64,000 nt of DNA from Geomonas subterranea. GTDB lineage: Bacteria; Desulfobacterota; Desulfuromonadia; Geobacterales; Geobacteraceae. The DNA lies in contig NZ_CP077683.1 of the NCBI RefSeq assembly GCF_019063845.1, positions 2,844,501 through 2,908,500 of the forward strand, written 5' to 3'. The notes beneath the pieces are model-generated. The model searched no databases, was not told the origin of the DNA, and worked only from the letters and a program-made list of their open reading frames with translations. Position numbers and translations under genes: made by a program. Of the stretch, positions 61,052 through 64,000 are shown in pieces. Each line of letters starts with the position of its first letter. Within the stretch, counting starts at the first letter, position 1.

Positions 61052-62314
61052 TCAACATTCCAGCAGCATCTCCTCCGGATCCTCGATGTATTCCTTGACC
61101 CGCTTCAGAAAGCCGACGGCCCCTTTGCCGTCCACGATGCGGTGGTCGTAGGAGAGCGCCAGGTACATCATGGGACGGACCACGACCTGCCCATCCACCA
61201 CCACCGCGCGCTCCTGGATGTTGTGCATGCCGAGCACCCCGGACTGGGGCGGGTTCAGAATCGGGGTGGAGAGCATGGAGCCGTAGATGCCGCCGTTGGA
61301 GATGGTGAACGTCCCCCCCTCGAGGTCGGAGAGGGCGATCCGGTTGCCGCGCACCTTCTCAGCGAACTCCGCGATGCCCTGCTCGATCTGCGCGAGGCTC
61401 AGCTTTTCCGCGCCCCGCAATACCGGCACCACCAGGCCGCGCTCGCTCCCCACCGCGATGCCGATGTCACAGTAGTTGTGGTAGACGATGTCGCCCCCGT
61501 CGATGCTGCCGTTCACGTCCGGGAACTCCTGCAACGCGGCGCAGCAGGCCCTCACGAAGAGGGACATGAAGCCGAGCTTCACGCCGTGGCGCTTCTGGAA
61601 GTGCTCGCCGTGCTTTTTCCTGAGTTTGAGGACCTCGCTCATGTCCACCTCGTTGAAGGTGGTGAGCATGGCGGTGTTCTGGCGGACGGAGACCAGGCGT
61701 TCGGCGATGCGTTTTCTTATCTGCGACATGGGCTTGCGCAGCACACGTCCCTCCAGGTCTGCCGGGGTGGCGGATTTGGGGGACGCGGCGGGTGCGGCCG
61801 ATGGAACCGGTGCCGTCGGGGGAACTGGTGCCGCCGGAGCTTTCGGGGGGGGCTCGGCGACCTCGGCCTCGGCCTTTGTCCCCTGCGCCTTCATGAGGTC
61901 GGCGTTGGTGATGCGGCCGCCGCGCCCGCTTCCCTGGACGTCTCCGGGCTCGACGCCAAGTTCGCGCGCCAGCTTTCTTCCCGAGGGTGACATGGGAGCG
62001 GCCGTTACCGGCTTCGCCTCCGGACTGGCGGCGGGCTTGCCGGCGGCTACGGTCCCGGCACCTTCCTTGGCCTCAGCACCGGGGCCGCGCGCGTCGATGC
62101 TGCCGATGACGGCACCGATCTTGACGGTCTCGCCCTCAGCCGCGGTGATGCTCAGGACGCCGTCCGCCTCGGAGGTGACCTCGAGGGTAATCTTGTCGGT
62201 CTCTATCTCACACAGCGGCTCGTCCTTCGCGACGACATCCCCCGTCTTCTTGAGCCACCTGGCGATGACCGCTTCGTAGACCGACTCGCCAACCGCCGGA
62301 ACCTTGATATCCAT
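61052..62314 (-). CDS. sucB: Dihydrolipoyllysine-residue succinyltransferase (E2 of 2-oxoglutarate dehydrogenase)
   Basis: A 420-residue E2 subunit. The N-terminal lipoyl domain has [17 protein letters not shown] (lipoylated Lys near 43). A Pro/Ala linker leads to a peripheral-subunit-binding domain ([32 protein letters not shown]). The catalytic domain ends with [28 protein letters not shown] and the usual acyltransferase His/Asp. GGGGAGAAGCGA precedes the ATG. It transfers succinyl groups to CoA in the TCA cycle. Confidence 0.96.
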   Translation of the reverse strand: MDIKVPAVGESVYEAVIARWLKKTGDVVAKDEPLCEIETDKITLEVTSEADGVLSITAAEGETVKIGAVIGSIDARGPGAEAKEGAGTVAAGKPAASPEAKPVTAAPMSPSGRKLARELGVEPGDVQGSGRGGRITNADLMKAQGTKAEAEVAEPPPKAPAAPVPPTAPVPSAAPAASPKSATPADLEGRVLRKPMSQIRKRIAERLVSVRQNTAMLTTFNEVDMSEVLKLRKKHGEHFQKRHGVKLGFMSLFVRACCAALQEFPDVNGSIDGGDIVYHNYCDIGIAVGSERGLVVPVLRGAEKLSLAQIEQGIAEFAEKVRGNRIALSDLEGGTFTISNGGIYGSMLSTPILNPPQSGVLGMHNIQERAVVVDGQVVVRPMMYLALSYDHRIVDGKGAVGFLKRVKEYIEDPEEMLLEC

Positions 62315-62334
62315 TCGCTTCTCCCCTTAACTGC

Positions 62335-62515
62335 TGTTCTGCGTTCTACGTTCCTAACTGCTATTCTACGTTCTATGTTCTACGTTAACGGCCTTCACAC
62401 TACTCGTTCCACGCGTTCTGTCTCTACGTTGACGGGAATGCTGCGTTTCGAAGCAATTATCGTAAGGGGCTTGCGGGGTGAACGTAGAACGTAGAACACA
62501 GGCCGTAGACCCTGT
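62335..62515. repeat. TACGTTC-family palindromic repeat, copy in the sucA-sucB gap
   Basis: The left arm has GTTCTGCGTTCTACGTTC and TTCTACGTTCTATGTTCTAC; the right arm (62480-62510) has GAACGTAGAACGTAGAACAC in inverted order. The element spans the whole gap between sucA and sucB. It belongs to the same family as 26193-26308 in the che cluster. Confidence 0.75.
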
Positions 62516-62516
62516 T

Positions 62517-64000
62517 TCAGATTTTCAGCGCTTCATCAACGATGCGCTCTTGCTCCACGCGGTCCAGGCGGTGCGAGCCGGAGGCGGGTGCTGCGGCATC
62601 GGGACGGCCGACGTACCTCGGCACGCCCCCCAAAAGCTCGATGAGAGACTCGTGAATGAAGCGCCACGCCCCCATGTTGCGCGGCTCCTCCTGCACCCAG
62701 GTGAAACGGGCGCCGGCAGGATAACGCTGCAACTCGTCCCGCAACTGCTCGACCGGAAGCGGGTAGAGCTGCTCGATACGCAACAGCGCATGTCCCTGCA
62801 ACTGGTCCTTCCTGATGCGCCCCAGGAGATCGTAGTAGATCTTGCCGCTGCAGATCAGTACCTGGCGCACCGACTCCCCCACGGCGGGCTCCGCGATCAC
62901 TTCGCGGAAACTGCCGGAGCTGAGCTCCTCCAGCCGGGAGACGCAGTCCGGATGGCGCAGCAGGCTCTTCGGCGTGAAAAGGATCAGCGGCTTGCGGAAG
63001 GGTTGCAGCATCTGGCGCCGCAGCACGTGGAAGAGCTGGGCCGGGGTGGTGGGATAGACCGCCTGGATGTTTCCCGCAGCGGCAAGTTCCAGGAAACGCT
63101 CGATGCGGGCGCTGGAGTGTTCCGCCCCCTGCCCCTCGTACCCGTGCGGCAGCATCAGCACCAGGCCGCTTGAGCGTTCCCACTTCGCCTCGCCACTCAC
63201 AAGGAACTGGTCGATGATGACCTGCGCGCCGTTGACGAAATCGCCGTACTGGGCTTCCCAGATGGTGAGCGCGTCCGGGGCCTCGAGTGAATAGCCGTAC
63301 TCGAAGCCGAGCACCGAGAACTCCGCCAGCATGCTGTCAAAGGCGCAAAAGCGCGCACCCTTGTCCAGCACGCTGCAATGCGGCAGGTAGGTCTCGCCGG
63401 TCTGCTGATCGAAAAGCGTGGAGTGCCGATGGCTGAAGGTGCCCCGGCGGACGTCCTGGCCGGAAAGCCGGACCGAAACGCCCGAGGAAAGGAGCGAGGC
63501 ATAGGCGAGGCTCTCAACGTTTCCCCAGTCCAGCGGTCCCCCCTTGGTGATGGCGTCGTGGCGCTTTTGAAGCACCCCGACCACCTTGGGGTGCGGCTGG
63601 AATCCCTCGGGAATGCGGGACAGTCGCCCGGAGAGGTCGAGCAGAGTGTCGGCGGCGACCGAGGTGGGTACCGCGACCTTGGCCACACCGGGTTTCATGC
63701 CGCTCCAGCGTGCCAGGAAAGCGGATTCCACCGGTGCGGCCTGGCGCTCGCCCGCCTGCGACAGGCGCTGCGCGACCTCGTTCTCGATCGCCTTCAGCTC
63801 TTCTTCCGGGAATCCTTCACCCAAAAGCTCCATCTCGTAGAGCGAGTGGAGTTGCGGACGAAGCTTGATCTGCTGGTACATGAGGGGCTGGGTGAAGTAA
63901 GGCTCGTCACCTTCGTTATGCCCGTGCCTGCGGTAGCAGATCACCTCGACCACCACGTCCTTGCGGTAGCGGTCCCGGTAGGCGACGGCAAGCTCGGTTA
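62517..64000 (-). CDS. sucA: 2-oxoglutarate dehydrogenase E1, C-terminal part (5' end cut by window edge)
   Basis: The visible 493 codons are the C-terminal part of the thiamine-dependent E1 subunit. They include VICYRRHGHNEGDEPYFTQPLMYQQI, the active region RGTFSHRHSTLFDQQTGE, FEYGYSLEAPDALTIWEAQYGDFVNGAQVIIDQF, and LPHGYEGQGAEHSSARIERFLEL. The frame stays open to base 64000 and should run about 400 codons further. It decarboxylates 2-oxoglutarate and passes succinyl to SucB. It is the first visible gene of the sucA-sucB-lpdA-lipB operon. Confidence 0.94.
   Translation of the reverse strand, partial: TELAVAYRDRYRKDVVVEVICYRRHGHNEGDEPYFTQPLMYQQIKLRPQLHSLYEMELLGEGFPEEELKAIENEVAQRLSQAGERQAAPVESAFLARWSGMKPGVAKVAVPTSVAADTLLDLSGRLSRIPEGFQPHPKVVGVLQKRHDAITKGGPLDWGNVESLAYASLLSSGVSVRLSGQDVRRGTFSHRHSTLFDQQTGETYLPHCSVLDKGARFCAFDSMLAEFSVLGFEYGYSLEAPDALTIWEAQYGDFVNGAQVIIDQFLVSGEAKWERSSGLVLMLPHGYEGQGAEHSSARIERFLELAAAGNIQAVYPTTPAQLFHVLRRQMLQPFRKPLILFTPKSLLRHPDCVSRLEELSSGSFREVIAEPAVGESVRQVLICSGKIYYDLLGRIRKDQLQGHALLRIEQLYPLPVEQLRDELQRYPAGARFTWVQEEPRNMGAWRFIHESLIELLGGVPRYVGRPDAAAPASGSHRLDRVEQERIVDEALKI

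Noticed and set aside
1-64000. tRNA, rRNA, SRP RNA or tmRNA genes
   Set aside because: No T-loop-like GTTCGAATC sequence with a matching cloverleaf, and no conserved SRP tetraloop segment, was found by eye on either strand.

Overview
The window is a high-GC bacterial chromosome segment whose content points to the Geobacterales (Geobacter / Citrifermentans / Geomonas type). The evidence is two octaheme and one triheme c-type cytochrome beside a coiled-coil porin, a large chemotaxis-like signalling cluster, many receiver and PilZ proteins, and a complete housekeeping background (miaB, rpsT, holA, lptE, leuS, der, greB, suc/lpd/lip). The genus is inferred from gene content and remembered gene order, not from a database search. 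I saw no rRNA, tRNA, CRISPR array, prophage or intact insertion sequence.

Layout. 1-3.1 kb (minus): M42 aminopeptidase (cut by the left edge), DUF151 protein, miaB. 3.5-9.0 kb (plus): outer-membrane porin, a small exported protein and two octaheme cytochromes, together a candidate extracellular electron-transfer locus. 9.1-14.7 kb: methyltransferase, rpsT, and a leuS-lptE-holA operon. 15.0-28.4 kb (minus): a 13-gene chemotaxis-like cluster (cheA, cheB, cheR, two cheW, six receivers) with no methyl-accepting chemoreceptor, but with a HEAT-repeat protein, a zinc-ribbon receiver and an ExeA-like ATPase. 28.5-32.2 kb: der, a Phd/RelE-type toxin-antitoxin pair, a class-V aminotransferase, and a rubredoxin gene broken by a one-base frameshift. 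32.8-36.4 kb: a GTP-type and an ATP-type PEP carboxykinase side by side. 36.4-38.6 kb: small proteins, a ccdAB pair and a quinone oxidoreductase. 38.7-39.2 kb: a 12-copy 41-bp tandem repeat. 39.5-44.2 kb (minus): ABC importer, hisI and hisG, with one copy of a ~140-bp palindromic element in each main gap. 44.6-49.5 kb: lipoprotein of unknown function, hairpin repeats, NRDE protein, PilZ proteins, greB. 49.6-55.2 kb: triheme cytochrome, molybdopterin oxidoreductase, cheV, glycosyltransferase, receiver-PilZ protein. 55.3-64 kb (minus): sucA (cut by the right edge)-sucB-lpdA-lipB-Lon-like protease-lipid kinase.

Together the genes describe an anaerobic respirer. The 2-oxoglutarate dehydrogenase operon carries its own lipoylation gene (lipB), the PEP carboxykinases link the TCA cycle to gluconeogenesis, cytochromes and porin move electrons outward, and CheA/CheV and PilZ circuits probably control motility or surface behaviour. 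Most GC-rich genes carry long antisense open frames that I treat as shadows. Intergenic space is unusually rich in palindromic and tandem repeats of at least five sequence families, and these are the least explained part of the window.
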